64,000 nt of DNA from Branchiostoma floridae (lineage: Eukaryota; Chordata; Leptocardii; Amphioxiformes; Branchiostomatidae): positions 3,629,195-3,693,194 of the forward strand of contig NC_049994.1 of the NCBI RefSeq assembly GCF_000003815.2, in the 5' to 3' direction. The notes under the pieces were generated by a model that did not search any database, was not told the origin of the DNA, and saw only the letters and a list, made by a program, of their open reading frames with translations. Each line of letters opens with the position of its first letter. Positions within the stretch are counted from its first letter, which is position 1. The translations under genes and the position numbers were made by a program. Shown here piece by piece: positions 33,501-45,288 of this stretch.

Positions 33501-35608
33501 CTTCTGGCTACATTGCTGGTGAGACATTCAGCCAATTTGAATTTCTATGAAAAGAGACAGTGTTGCTAGACTCATAGTAGTTATCTGCTTGACCTAAAAG
33601 CTAAAAGTAAAAACTTAAAGTGTTTCCTCTAAAAGATTATGAATTATAAACATTTATTCAGGAAAATATTCAATGAATTGATTTTTTTACTCTTGTATAT
33701 TGTATGATTCATTGTTTCATTCATGCATTTTGTATGCATGCTACTAACTTCACAGCTCTAACTTCATAGCACTAGCTTCATACTATGAAGTTAGTGGTAT
33801 GCATACAAAATGTAATCCAGTGGTTAACTCTGGAACAAGAAGCCGTATGTTCGTATCCTGGTTGTGATCAACTGAAAAGGTTGCAACATGGTGTTAAGCC
33901 ATGGTCATCTAGTTCATTATGCTTATTTAAGAGCTTTCTCCTGCACAATGAACCATGCATTGCATCTGTCATCTCTGTCTCAAACAGTGACAGTGGAAGA
34001 TATAGCTCTTCACTTCAGCTAGTGAGCTTTACTGGTTTGAGATCACTTTAAGTTCATTTTTGACATTCCTATTTTTTTCAGATTTTGAAGTGAAGCTAGA
34101 CAAGGAGGGGCATGTTCTGCCATACAGCAATGGATATGTGAAGGAGAATGACGAATCTGTTGAAAGAAGGTACAAACTAAATTCCAGTGTAGTTCTTCCT
34201 CTCTCTCCCTCCCTCTCTCTCTTTCTTTCTTTTCCACTTGAGAAGCCCAAAGCTCTGCTCACTTATCCTTGAGTCGACTTGAAACTGTGTGTGTAAATTA
34301 GACCACACACAATGTGTTAATTTTCTACATGTGTGTGTGTATTGCTATGTATGATGTATAGATATGAAGTAGCATGAGATGTCATTTTTCAACATTGCTG
34401 TATACGTAAATGTTAACATCCTATTTTATTGCTCTCTTTACAATTGACATAAATGATATTTTATGATTCTTTTTCCAGAATTGTGATATGTGCCCTTTTC
34501 CCTCACAACTACTGTACGGACACCCAGCACCTGCTGGGCAGACAGGTGATGAAGATGCGGCACCTGAAGCTGCTGGGTTATCAGGTGGTACAGGTGGGTG
34601 CACAGCTGGCTAACATGTGTTGATAGTCACAGGGGTTTTGTTTCGTGGTAGGAGGTTTGTGCCATACGGTGCCATAAGGTGTCACCGGCCTTAAAGGCAT
34701 AAGACGGAGCTTTTTGCGCCCAAATTTGAAATATTCTAGAACTGAGAAATCTCATATTTACTACCACTTTTTGACACTTTTGTGTCATTATTTCAGGCTT
34801 GCAACGTAAAGGATTAGCCTACAAAACATTCTGCTCTAGGCTCGCTGTAACCTGTTGACCTCCCTAGTTAGACCCTCCTGTTTGTAAGCAACAGCATGCT
34901 TGTCACCAGTAGGTCCCCCGGTCGTAGCATCTCTCCGTGAATATTGGTATGCAATGCTATAGGGTTGATTGAACTAACAATGTAAAGAAAAAATAGGAAA
35001 AGCTACTTTTTGTTTTGTTCAAATTTAATACTCCGTAGTATGCCTTTAACAACTTATGTGGCTGTCGTTAATAAGGCATTTTTCAAACTAATAATCAGGT
35101 AGGTTTGACTGAAAAATGCGAGCAGCTTATTTACTTTTTAGCCCTAATATCACTACTTAGCACATTTCAATGAGAACAAATTTATAACGTTATATGCATG
35201 TACATTCTAGATATAGAAGGTGGCAGTCAGGTATGCTTAGTAAAGTTCAGCACAGTGCCTCTCAAATAGAATCATAAGGGTGAATGTATGTCATAACTGG
35301 AGTTGCTTCCAAAATAGTACCAAATTTTTTTCACCCATTTTGCATTACGTGTAGCTTGTATGCAATCTCCCATACGATTCTTTATCATGATTGTGGATAT
35401 CCTACCTAGTAAGAAATTGTTAAAGATACAACAATGATTTGATTGTTGGCTTAAAAGTCTTGGTATTCTAAGAGTGTGGTAGAATTTAACATTGTTTCTT
35501 ATTTTGCAGGTGCCGTACTTCGAGTTTGGTGCCTTGAAAACTGACCAGGCCAGAGCAAAGTACATTCACCAGAAACTCTTCCCAACAACCTACAAATTCA
35601 GCTGGTAG
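30559..35608 (+). CDS. FAST kinase domain-containing protein (FASTKD3-like), mitochondrial RNA metabolism
   Basis: Six exons: 30559-31963, 32778-32877, 33364-33518, 34082-34169, 34479-34593, 35510-35608; phases agree and the product is 653 residues. The N-terminus is basic and Ser/Thr/Cys-rich without acidic residues for the first 40 or so, as in a mitochondrial presequence. The middle is all-helical (FAST_1/FAST_2-type repeats, e.g. LSPHDLSTVARSLTQLQ, YTDEELCDVLHAYIHFGHHD). The C-terminal RAP domain is clear: IVICALFPHNYC, HLLGRQVMKMRHLKLLGY, QVVQVPYFEFGALKTDQARA, YIHQKLF. FASTKD proteins process and stabilise mitochondrial transcripts. Length and RAP sequence fit FASTKD3 best, but FASTKD1/2 cannot be excluded. 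AATAAA at 36363-36368 gives a plausible 3' UTR of about 770 bases. Confidence 0.83.
33726..33812. repeat. Intronic hairpin, 27-base arms
   Basis: CATTTTGTATGCATGCTACT plus AACTTCA at 33726-33752 pairs with the reverse complement at 33786-33812 with only two mismatches; the loop is 33 bases. A tRNA-like stretch (CCAGTGGTTAACTCTGG, GTTCGTATCCTGG) follows at 33816-33866. It lies in FASTKD intron 3, 270 bases upstream of the exon at 34082. Confidence 0.6.
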
Positions 35609-36362
35609 TGGCCTGCAGTTTGGCAATGAAATGATAGGGGGCATAAGTGTACTGTGTGCACTGGAGTTTCCATCCATCCCTGAGTGTGACTCAAAACAAG
35701 ATCCTACAAGGTTTGAAAGATATATCCAATACAGATCGCTTTCCTATATCACTAGCAATATTTTTGCTGGCAGTAGCTTTTTATATCCATCCTATAAACA
35801 AAACCCATACATAGATTGAAATGAATAATTTTCAACAAATGTGTATAAAGAATTGATAGGGTTTCACCAAAATGGTTGCAGTTATTTGATCACATGCTAG
35901 ATGACATTATGTAAGAAGAAAATGCAAGATGGTGTTGTGCAAGAGGAAAAATGCTAGACAGTGTTGTGTAACAATAGGTAAGAAGAAAAGTGCAGAGGCA
36001 AGTTATTAAAATCACAAAGGTAATGTTGGAATTGGACATGGATTAAAAGCGAATGTGACTTAAGTCTAGAGCAAGAGCAGAAAGGACTGAATACTTAACC
36101 TTATTCATATTTTGTCATTCAAAATATTTATTTCAACCAAGCTATTGGCCAGTTATACATCATGTTAAATATTTCAGGAGAGTTAACAAGCATTCCCTAA
36201 TATATGGTGCAATATAATATGGACTAGTCACATTAAGTTGCAAAACAGTTCAAAGCTGCCTTGTGTTCATAGATCAAATGTGCCTAATTTTGATATATTG
36301 CGCAGAAAAATTGATTTCTTGAATGTGTGTACTACATTTTGTAGTATATGAAAAATGAAATG

Positions 36363-36368
36363 AATAAA
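36363..36368 (+). terminator. Polyadenylation signal AATAAA, FASTKD gene
   Basis: AATAAA follows an AT-rich 3' UTR 755 bases after the stop codon; a GT-rich stretch (CTTGTTGACTCTGGC) lies 25-40 bases downstream. Confidence 0.5.
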
Positions 36369-36590
36369 AGGATTCAAAGATTGTCAGCAAAATCTTGTTG
36401 ACTCTGGCTCATTATTGTTAGCCTGTGTACCATCCGGGTAAGGAACAATTCGCGCCCTCGTCCAAGATTTCCAAATATTCCAGGTGTTAGACATGTCAAA
36501 GTTCTCAGGCGGAATAGCAGAAAAGCGACAGAAAGGTTATTAAGTGTATAAAACGTAGGAGTGAACTGCCTTTGTAAGTACCCATGTTAA

Positions 36591-37105
36591 AGGGGCATTC
36601 CACTCCAGAAGGGAGTCTTGTTTTCCAATAGATAATGTGTCAATGAATACATATTCAGCCGAATTTTGTGGAATTCACCTTGGGATGAATTACGTGATGT
36701 GTACAATAATGACACTAACTAAACCCATGCAGACCCTACCCATGCATTCCCTATACGCATAGACACTGTGTTTATCGTACATATTTTCGGAATAAATTAG
36801 GTACGCTAAGCACACCGAGAAGGCAAATTGCTCATAAGATAGCAAAGAATACAAGAACAAGACGAGATTTCTTAGCGAACCTGAAATTAGTTTTGTAACC
36901 TTACCTAAAAGTTTTGCATTGTATTCAGCCATAGGATTAATTCAATTAGAGGGTGCTTGGGGAGTTTAGTAGAAGACTGAATACTTTTGAGGCATGTGGA
37001 GTAACTGGGTACTTTATCGTATAATGTGAAGTAGTATGCAGTTATCACTTCCTAAAATTAATATCTATTGGAAAATCACACTCCCGTGTGGAGTGGAATG
37101 CCCCT
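36591..37105. mobile_element. piggyBac-like MITE with TTAA target duplication
   Basis: TTAA at 36587-36590 and 37106-37109 brackets a 515-base element whose ends AGGGGCATTCCACTCC and GAGTGGAATGCCCCT are inverted repeats; the imperfect match continues for about 40 bases (TTTTCCAATAG with CTATTGGAAAA). TTAA duplication is the hallmark of piggyBac-type transposition. A related end (CAGAAGGGAGTGTTATTTTC) occurs near 21879. Confidence 0.8.
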
Positions 37106-37144
37106 TTAATAACAAACCCGCACAAGAAGTCTTTTTGCAACAAC

Positions 37145-37150
37145 TTTATT
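37145..37150 (-). terminator. Candidate polyadenylation signal AATAAA, Lifeguard gene
   Basis: TTTATT on the + strand reads AATAAA on the minus strand, about 1.59 kb after the stop codon at 38740. Other candidates closer to the stop exist in this AT-rich stretch, so the choice is tentative. Confidence 0.35.
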
Positions 37151-38739
37151 TTCAACCATCTCAATGCCACACTCTTAATTACATGTATGTTTAATGAACA
37201 GTCAAAAGTTAACTTGAATAGATGAAAGACATGAACTGCAACAAATAAGTTCAATACTAGATTGACAACAAGCAAAACCACTTGCATATAGTCACAAACT
37301 CAATCACAACAAGCTATACTTGGATAGGAAAAGGATGGGATAGGGCAAGACGCAACGGCAAAGTTTCATTTTCATAAGTTGGGAAATTGGAAAGTCCGGT
37401 TTTCCCCTTTATCACATCCCAATCTAGAACAGTCTAGTACAGTAGAAATTTGACTTTTTAATAAAGAGATGTTGATACTTCAAATGAAGGTTGTTAATAC
37501 TGGTAAAAGTGCCACACCAAAGTGGTCTAAATAGCTGGAAGCCAGGAAATGACAAAACAAGTAATGGCACCCCTTTTCAATATTAATAATTATAATCCTT
37601 TGCAAATACCACAAAAAGAAAAAGAATTATGAAAAAATGGTTACAGTAGATTTGTATACACCCGTAGATCAAGAACTGTTCCTTCACATATTCCTATAAT
37701 TTATATAATTTTAGATCACTAAAGATAATGATAATAATGAAATATATTATTCATTTATTGTACCAAAACCAGATTCTCTATCTCAAATATATACAAATAT
37801 ATTCAGAACTAATTTGATGTAGCACTATGGATATAACGCACATGTTTCAAAATCATTCAGAATTTACATACTATTAGATCAGCATCTACATATAATTTTC
37901 CATACAGTACAAATTAGTACTACTTGTCATTCAATTTTATTATCATAATATAATATAGTGAAAATAACTTCTACCCAATATTCTTTTTATTGATAAGAAC
38001 TAAATTAAAAGCAAGTACATTCCCTTTTTATAAATCTTAAAAGAATTTTGAGAAGTCTACTGCAATGAAATACTCTCTTACTCTCTATGCATAGCTCATC
38101 CCATTTTATGTACTTGAAAATGTTTTTTCATTATGTTAACCAGACTTATGACAAAATCCACACAAAAATTAGATCCTTGTTTGCATGCTAAAGCCTCTAT
38201 ACATGTAGGTGGGGTTAATTCCATTTTTTTATAATTATTTTTCAACAGGAATGCAATCAGTCAATAAAGTCAGAGATCTAGAATGTGGGTTTGTCTCCGG
38301 GTAAATAGCCTGGATACCATACCCCAACCTCAAATATCTTTTGTGTTGGGGTCTGGCAGGATGGCTGTAGAAAGGTTCTCGAAGGCCCGTTGATCAGTGG
38401 GAGGAGAACCTAGGATTGACGACCACTCACACCACAGGTAGCCAGCTACAACACACCACAGTTGGTCAGCAGGCTATCACAGTAGCGAATCAGGTACTTA
38501 GTGGTGACTGTTATAGATTTAAAAAATACAGTTGGGGGTCTTTAACCAATCATGGCAGGGGTGTAATAACCTCCTGCTGATCCTGTGCTGTTCTATTGGT
38601 GGAGTTTTTTGCCCACTATAAGGGGAAAAATTGAGAAGCAGGCCTATGCCATCCGGCCAGACTCATGCACGATAGATACTTGAGATCGGGCTGGGGTTTG
38701 GAAACCAGGCTACTGGGTAAAAGAATGTTTTGTCCATCT

Positions 38740-41700
38740 TTAACCGTTTTTGGCCGCGCTAACCAGGTAGAGGATATAGAGGAACATGTTGACGATGTCC
38801 AGGTACAGGTTCAGGGCTGCAAAGATGTACTCCTCAGGTGAGATGGAGTACTTGTGCTTCCCTCCCATCATCAGCTGTATATCATACACCAAGTACTGAA
38901 AAAAACACAAGCCAAAAATACATCAATGCCAGATTTAATAGCTTTTTCAAACGCTAATTTTTCTTTTTGTAAGCTAATATACAATTTCAGGATATCCCTT
39001 GGTTCCAATTAGTTGGTAACTGTGACTCTTCTTCTTAACTCCAAGAGCTAACCTTGCAGGATGCAAAGCACAGTGGAAAAAAGATAAACAAAGACTAAAT
39101 GCAGCAAAACAACAAAACATTATCGATAACAGTACAGTTATGTATGATTAATCTGGTCTCTCATTTGGAATACATTATAAAGAAACTGGCCTACGCAGAC
39201 GGATATATGAGTTGAACATGAGAGCAATGATGATGTGAGACACTGGTTCAATCCTGGGTAGGGCATTTTGGTTGGGGCTGCACCTGTCTTTTGGAAGGAA
39301 TGTAAAATGAAGTTGCAGTCTCTGCCCTTGGTACTGAAAATTTTAACTCCACCATCACTGTCTCAATCCCTAGAACTAAAATGATGTCTAATCTATTACC
39401 ACTGCCCCTGTCCTTGGTGCTGAAAATGTTCACTCTACCACCACTGTCTCTTTCCCTAGTACAAAAATGTCTACTCTATTGCCAATGTCCCTGTCCTTGG
39501 TGCTAAATGTCCACTCTACCATCACTGTCCCTATCCCTAGTACTAAAATGATGTCTACTTTATTATCACTGTCCCTGTCCTTGGTGCTAAAAATGTTCAA
39601 TTCAGTTGGGGGCTGCACTCATATTTTGAAAGGGACGCAAAATGGAGGTCTGTGTTCCTCAATTTAAATATCTGAATTCCAAAGTCTGAAACAGAATACT
39701 CACGAAAGCAAACAGCAAAGCTCCCAAGGCTGAATACGCAATGTTGGCGTACTGAAAGAAAAATGATAACAGTTAAACTGAATTCTAAGGCCTTCAAAAC
39801 AAAGAAGAGCTATAACCGTATATTTTACATGTAGTTTATAGATGATAGGTGGAAAGGCAATAAATGTACCCCTAACATTGTGGACACCATATTGACTGTC
39901 TGTGTGTGTATGTTGGGCAACATCTGTTAGCAGCGCCATCTATGCTGCAGTGCAATATGAACCAATCAGCATTGCTCTGAGGAAGGTTTAACTACTCCCC
40001 TGGCATAGGTTAGGCTCCGGCTGTTTTTTTAACGCTTTTTTAGTCGTTTTTATCGGACTTTCTATTTTGTCATTTTTCTTGAAGTAAGCCAGTTAGGTTT
40101 TGATACAGCAAGATAAAATACAAAATCGAAAGCCCAACTAGAAAGGTAATATTTGCAAGCAAATACAGAATGTTACCTTCACAATGTTGTAGTCTAACAC
40201 TGGCAACTGTTTTGTTCATTCTTATTTGAACACATTTCTAAATGTAGTGACCCGATCCCCTCTAGATCAGACATTTGCTACATTATGTTACCGAACACCA
40301 CATGGTGCCTGCTGTTACCATGATGACAGCCGTCTGGTCCAGGTCGTTGACCTTATTTGCGCGGAAAAGAAGAAGAAACAAAGCAAAAACAGACATGTTC
40401 CCTTCTGTGAAGGTAACATAATAAAAACGACTAAAAAAAAACGTTTAAAAAACAGCCGGAGCCTAACCTCTGCTTGGAGAGTAGGTGTAATAGACGTTCA
40501 CTGAAAATGTCAATTGAAATAAAACACTGAGTGGTGGACAAGGAATCTTGTTATTCAGTGAGTTACTAACTAGTCACAGAAATAAGAAACTGGAAAAGTG
40601 TGACTTACATGGTTGCGGATGATGGCACACAGGATCCCAAAACACAACAGCACGATCAGGAACACAAACAGACAGCCGCCCATCACAGTGAAGTCAATCT
40701 GGGGGGCAGGGGGGCAAGTCATCAGTGCATAGTAGTACCAGACCATAAAAAATACTGTATAGCAACTGTCACAGTAGCACCTACTTAAAAGAACTTCAAT
40801 GACAACAATCTAGTCAAACACAGTGACTGTATAATTTACAAAAAAAAGGTAGTATGTTTATAGTTTAGAGCTGTATTCAACAATACAAAAATAAATTACT
40901 CCATGTTCCTTGTGCTGAATACCATGAATATTACACTTTCACTTTGTTAGTGCTAAAGATGTCCATTCTACCTGAACAATGTCTCTATCCCTAGTACTAA
41001 AATGATGTCTACTCTATCACCACTGCCCCTTTCTTTGGTGCTAAAATGTTCACTATACCATCACTGTCTCTAATCCTAGCAAAGATTAAGTCTACCCTAT
41101 TCACGGGCTATATGCCTTGGAATTATTGTTGAGATAGCGGGGGCCAATGGGCGCGAGCCGCCAACCCGCCGCGCTGTCCGGCCAACTCCCTCGCCCTCGC
41201 TCAGACCTCGCTGGATCAGCTTTGCCGATCCTCAGGTGCCTTTGGCGCCCGCCTTTCGCCAATCTTCGGGTTCAGCACCCGCATTTTACCCCCCATTTCG
41301 CCAATCATCGCCGATCATTTCGAGGCCTATAGCCTATGCCCTATTACCACTGTCCCTGTCCTTGGTGCTAAAAGTGTTCAATCTACTATCACTGTCCTTA
41401 GCATTAGCATGATGTCTACTTTATTACTACTGTCCTTGGTGCTAAAAATTTTAATATACCATTGCTATCCCTAGTACTAAAATGTTGTCCACTACATTAT
41501 CACTGTCCCTGTCCTTGGTACTAAAATGACCGTTACATCTACTCTACTATCCCTGTCATTCGTGCTCAACTACAGTACTTTAATACTTCTCATACTATAG
41601 TTATAACTTTAAAGCCAAAGCAAAATCAATTTACTACTTATTTCCAAGCTATACATCTTATTGTATCTACAATCTTTTTCACAATGGAGTAAGGTACTGC

Positions 41701-44700
41701 TAAGTTTTCTAAATAGTTTTAAAACACTACTTATTAAAACACTACATTTCACTTATCACAACTGAGTAACATACTTATGTCTAGTAGACGCATTATAAAC
41801 CTCCTTGTAGAGATGTAGATTTTTGCTATATTTTACCTTTGTCTGCAATGCAAAGATAGTGAGGGACAGGGACACTATAGCAGTGATGGCTGCTGCCCAC
41901 ATCACAGCATCTGCACCATAGGCCCTGTGGTTGGGGAAATAGGATGGGAATTAACAAACTGAAACTGTCTGAACTAGCTTTATCTTAGCTCTGTCTTTCA
42001 CCAACAAAATTTTTATCAAGAAATGCTTTTAAAACTAGCATTAACTTAGCTCTTTCACCAACAAAATTTTTATCAAGAAAGTCTTTTGAAACGTTTTGTA
42101 TTAGAGAATACACCAATAATTCTTTTAGCTTTGCTTTTCTTTTAAAACATTGTGTCAGTAAGAAAATCATTATTGCTACTTTGTTATTGCATACCCTGTA
42201 AACTGTCTTATGGCATAACACACCAGGTCTGTATCATAGAGTACAAGATGCACATTGGGACTGATTAATTCGATCGTCTAACATCTTGAATTGAAAGGAC
42301 TTCCACTCTTTCTAATGATTATGGACAAGGCTTCTTTTACATGCTTTAGGTGTCACTTTCGAATCAAACAAGGCACTTTCATTTAATGTGTTATCCAAGT
42401 CACTTTCCTAGCTAAAAACATTATGACCTGAGTGAAGTGAGGAAGTTCATGTCAAGTTCCTTTCTCTAGGACATTAGGGGAATCAAACCCTGGACCTCTG
42501 GGCCAAACTTGCTACCGTTACGTTACGTGATGCCATGTTAACTAGCATACAGAACATGTGTCTATGAAGAAGATGAATTGTACTCACGCTGAGATGGATC
42601 CAAGAAGATAGCCTTCTGCAAGTGTCTGTAAAAAAATGCAGCTTCTTAATGACCATGTTGTATTCTGTATCTTTAATTTTACTACTAACATTGTTCTGTA
42701 CAACTTTTTTTTTCATGTTTCAATTTTTAAGAACAGCTCGCAATGCCTCACATTAAAAGGCATACAGACACTCATTTATTAATGACAGACTTACGAAGAT
42801 GGCGAGACAGATGAAGTTGACAGGGAAGTTTCTCCTGATGTTAGGACAGCAGGCAAGCGTGATGATCATCACGAACGTGACTCCACTGGAAAAAGTACAC
42901 GTCAAAGTATAGCATCGCTTAAAACTGTCAATCAAAATATGGTATAGTGTCATATATTTATATCTCAATGATCATTTCATTAAGGTACAAACTACTTGAA
43001 CCAACTTCAAAAAGCATTGCTCAAAACTGTCCATCAAAAGATAGTATCGGGGGGCCGCGTAGCACAGTGGTAGTGTATTCGGCCCGTGACCGAGAGGTCG
43101 CCGGTTCGAATCCGCCTGCTGTGTTGCCGGTCTTGTGCCCTTGGGAAAGGCACTTTACACAACTTTCCTCATGGCACTTTATTCAAGTGAAAAATGAGTC
43201 GTCCCTCGGATAGGACGTTAAATGGAGGTCCCGTGTATGGGGAGAGCCATACCCCATGCACGTTAAAGAACCCCCACACGTGCGATGGTGCGGTGTGCGT
43301 TGGTGCAAATCCTTCTGTCGGAAGTTGGTGATTCACTTCAAATCACCCGGATGGAGGCCTGGCGACCTCTGTCTCGTATCAGCCACATGATGATCTACAT
43401 CATTCACCCGGATGGGTGTGTCACACCGTAAGGGGCGGTATAACCCGTCTTTGTGCGAACATGTGCGAACATGTATATAGGGATCCCTTAGAAATCAGTT
43501 ACTACGTTAACTGAAGGGACTACCCTAAAGATCAATAAATAAATAAATTAAATAAATAAAAGTATAGTGCCATATATATCTCAATGGGTAACAGCTTAGA
43601 TAGTACAAACTACTTCAATCAACTTCAAAAAACACAAAACTATAGCATTCCTTAAAATCATCCATCAAAATATTGTATATATAAATTTCTATATCTATAT
43701 GTCATCCATTCATTTACTAGGTACAAACTACAACAACCAACTAGATCTTGCAGTCTGGCCTTTTTAGATTTGGTCTGCTGTCAATGGTAGCTTAATCCAA
43801 TTGGTCAGCAATGATTTAGATAGAGTAGACCATTATTATAAAGCTAACAAGTTTTGACTCCAGGCTACTTCAAAACTGCCACATAACACATTAGACTTCT
43901 ACATAACACAATGCTATGTATATCAAGTGAAATTATAGTTCATGCTTACAGAGCCACATAGTACATCCAGTGGTGCGTTCTAGCAAACTCGTTCACCTCA
44001 TCTCTACAGAAAAGAGAAAGAAAGGAAAACATCAGAGAAATTTCACACAGAAACAATGTAAAAGCAGCAGACTTATTGTTAAGATTACAAATTCAATATA
44101 CAGGGTTATCTAAATTATTTGCATATATTATTATATGTATGGATGGGAAAAAGCAGGCTTCTAATAAAAATGACTTGAGAATATCATACCTCCACAAAAT
44201 CAATATTATATTTAACTTTTTTCTCTTGTTTTACTGCTAAAGGTTTTCTTGCTTTGTAAGATATGTTCAATAATCTCTGAGATGTCTAAATACAACGATG
44301 CAACTAAACCACTGAAGTGTGTGGATAAAGTTGACTGGCCAATTCTTATCAGTCGATAAGGATGTAACTAACCTCTACTTTTTAGGAGGTAGTAATATTA
44401 TATAATAAGCAAACTAGAAAATATTAAAGTTGTAAACTTACACATAGAGGAAGATGGCGATGATTCCAATAGTGACCACCAGTTGTACCATCAGAATACT
44501 GAAGACCTTTCTCATGAAGGCTGCAATAAAAAATGATAAACATAAATATAAATGCATAATAGGTAATTCAAATATTTGATATAAAATATTCCTAAAGAGA
44601 CAAAAGCACATGTCCCTATAGCTCAATTGGTAGTGAGCCTCATAGTTGAGCTCCTTGCTCTAGTAAAAGGGAAATGATGATTCGAATTGCTGGAATTTAG

Positions 44701-45146
44701 GGCGGCTCTCAGTTTGAAAGGACATGAAAATTGGGTCCTTGCATTTGTGTTTGACTTTGAGGAGGTGCCTCAAACGGAACCCAAAGGGAGAGGGCTAGCA
44801 ATTGAAAATATACTCTGCTACTGAAACAGCAATTACACGGGGTGTGTCTTGATCTTCGTGTCTTAATCTTGGATATACAGTCACAGAAGACTGAGGTAGA
44901 TCCTATAAACTTGAATCTTAATGTAACGTTATAGAATGCAGTGGAAACAGTAATCATTGGAAAAATCAATAATATTACCACAAATTGGCTCAGCAGTATT
45001 TCTTGAGTTTGACTATACATACTAAGTTTATGTAACTAAGAATAAAAATGAATTGTGTAGTTGGAGTACTCACATCTGCGGACAACACTGTCGTCAAACT
45101 CCATGTTCGCTCCAGCGAATGCCTCTGAGTCGTCCGATCCAATCAT
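38740..45146 (-). CDS. Lifeguard / TMBIM family protein (Bax inhibitor-1 fold, GRINA/FAIM2-like)
   Basis: Nine exons on the minus strand in order of translation: 45074-45146, 44442-44520, 43950-44003, 42795-42885, 42588-42625, 41837-41924, 40609-40698, 39704-39751, 38740-38895; phases agree, product 238 residues. The short acidic N-terminus (MIGSDDSEAFAGANMEFDD) is followed by seven hydrophobic segments: ILMVQLVVTIGIIAIFLYV, WMYYVALGVTFVMIITLAC, FICLAIFTLAEGYLLG, AAAITAIVSLSLTIFAL, LFVFLIVLLCFGIL, AYSALGALLFAFYLVYD, YLDIVNMFLYILYLV. Family signatures are FTLAEGYLLGSIS, YDIQLMMGGKHKYSISPEEY and ALNLYLDIVN; the two conserved aspartates of the BI-1 pH sensor are YDIQ and LDIV. It lacks the long Pro-rich N-terminus of GRINA. 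Expected role: ER/Golgi calcium leak and anti-apoptotic control. A 5' UTR donor (CAGGTAAGG, minus) is near 45955. Confidence 0.88.
39320..39610. repeat. Minisatellite, about 85-base unit, array 1
   Basis: About three units reading ACCATCACTGTCTC, CCCTAGAACTAAAATGATG, CTATTACCACTGCCCCTGTC, CTTGGTGCTGAAAATGTTCA. It lies in Lifeguard intron 38896-39703. Confidence 0.8.
40007..40469. mobile_element. Foldback MITE with AGGTTAGGCTCCGGCTG ends
   Basis: AGGTTAGGCTCCGGCTGTTT, AACG, TTTTTTAGTCGTTTTTAT at 40007-40052 is mirrored by ATAAAAACGACTAAAAAA, AACG, AAACAGCCGGAGCCTAACCT at 40421-40469, so arms are about 45 bases. A second inner inverted pair involves AAGTAACAT/ATGTTACC-type words. It lies in the Lifeguard intron 39752-40608. 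Confidence 0.75.
40920..41560. repeat. Minisatellite, about 85-base unit, array 2, interrupted
   Basis: Same unit as 39320-39610 (CCTAGTACTAAAATGATGTC, CTATCACCACTGCCCC, CTTTGGTGCTAAAATGTTCA), at least five diverged units, split by a GC-rich insertion at 41102-41345. It is in the next intron upstream (40699-41836), so the unit has spread between introns of one gene. Confidence 0.75.
41102..41345. mobile_element. GC-rich insertion with 7-bp target duplication
   Basis: CCCTATT at 41095-41101 and 41339-41345 brackets 237 bases that interrupt a minisatellite unit exactly (TCTACCCTATT | ... | CCCTATTACCACTG). Ends are imperfect inverted repeats: CACGGGCTATATGCC versus GGCCTATAGCCTATG. The interior is far more GC-rich than anything around it (GGGGGCCAATGGGCGCGAGC, CGCCAATCTTCGGG). 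It has no meaningful coding potential. Confidence 0.75.
41985..42100. repeat. Two-copy tandem repeat, about 60-base unit
   Basis: TTCACCAACAAAATTTTTAT CAAGAAA occurs at about 41997 and again at about 42054 with a matching flank (CTTAGCTCT). It lies in a Lifeguard intron. Confidence 0.8.
42900..43750. repeat. Diverged tandem repeat (about 120-base unit) split by a SINE
   Basis: Three units share CATCAAAATATGGTATA, ATATCTCAATG, GGTACAAACTACTTGAACCA and CAACTTCAAAAA; the second unit is interrupted by the SINE at 43050-43558. It lies in Lifeguard intron 42886-43949. Confidence 0.65.
43050..43558 (+). mobile_element. tRNA-derived SINE, copy 2
   Basis: GGGGGGCCGCGTAGCACAGT to CGCCGGTTCGAATCCGCC is a tRNA-like head with A and B boxes; the body GTGCCCTTGGGAAAGGCACT, GGATAGGACGTTAAATGGAG, TGCGATGGTGCGGTGTGCG matches the SINE at 12084. 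The 3' part differs (TCACCCGGATGGAGGC, AAGGGGCGGTATAACCCG) and the tail is (AAAT)n. Bodies of this kind resemble conserved central domains known in metazoan SINEs; which one was not tested. Orientation is opposite to the host gene. Confidence 0.85.
44612..44690 (+). other. tRNA-like sequence
   Basis: CCCTATAGCTCAATTGGTAG resembles a tRNA 5' half with A box and GATTCGAATTGC a weak B box. The stems do not close, so this is a tRNA-derived repeat or pseudogene. It lies in a Lifeguard intron. Confidence 0.4.
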
Positions 45147-45194
45147 GGTGACTTCTGGTGGATTTTAACGGTACCGTCAACATCTTAATATCAA

Positions 45195-45285
45195 AACTTT
45201 TAATACACACACACTAACACACCCAAACTCACATGCACACATAGACTCAAACAGTCACATAGACACACACACACACACACACATA
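45195..45285. repeat. (CA)n-rich simple repeat
   Basis: Irregular then regular ACACAC tract immediately upstream (minus strand sense) of the first Lifeguard coding exon. Confidence 0.9.
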
Positions 45286-45288
45286 ACG

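Larger units (their letters stand above)
35609..38739. other. Convergent 3' ends of the FASTKD and Lifeguard genes
   Basis: From 35609 to about 36390 is the probable FASTKD 3' UTR with AATAAA at 36363. From about 37125 to 38739 is the probable 3' UTR of the minus-strand Lifeguard gene with AATAAA (minus) at 37145-37150. An inverted-repeat element with TTAA ends fills the gap between them (36591-37105). No further coding exon is seen. Confidence 0.55.

Noticed and set aside
41147-41332. Pro/Arg-rich 61-codon open frame
   Set aside because: Lies inside the GC-rich transposon insertion and is open only through base composition.
43050-43130. Functional tRNA gene
   Set aside because: The tRNA-like part continues into a SINE body shared with 12084-12552 and lacks a proper acceptor stem.
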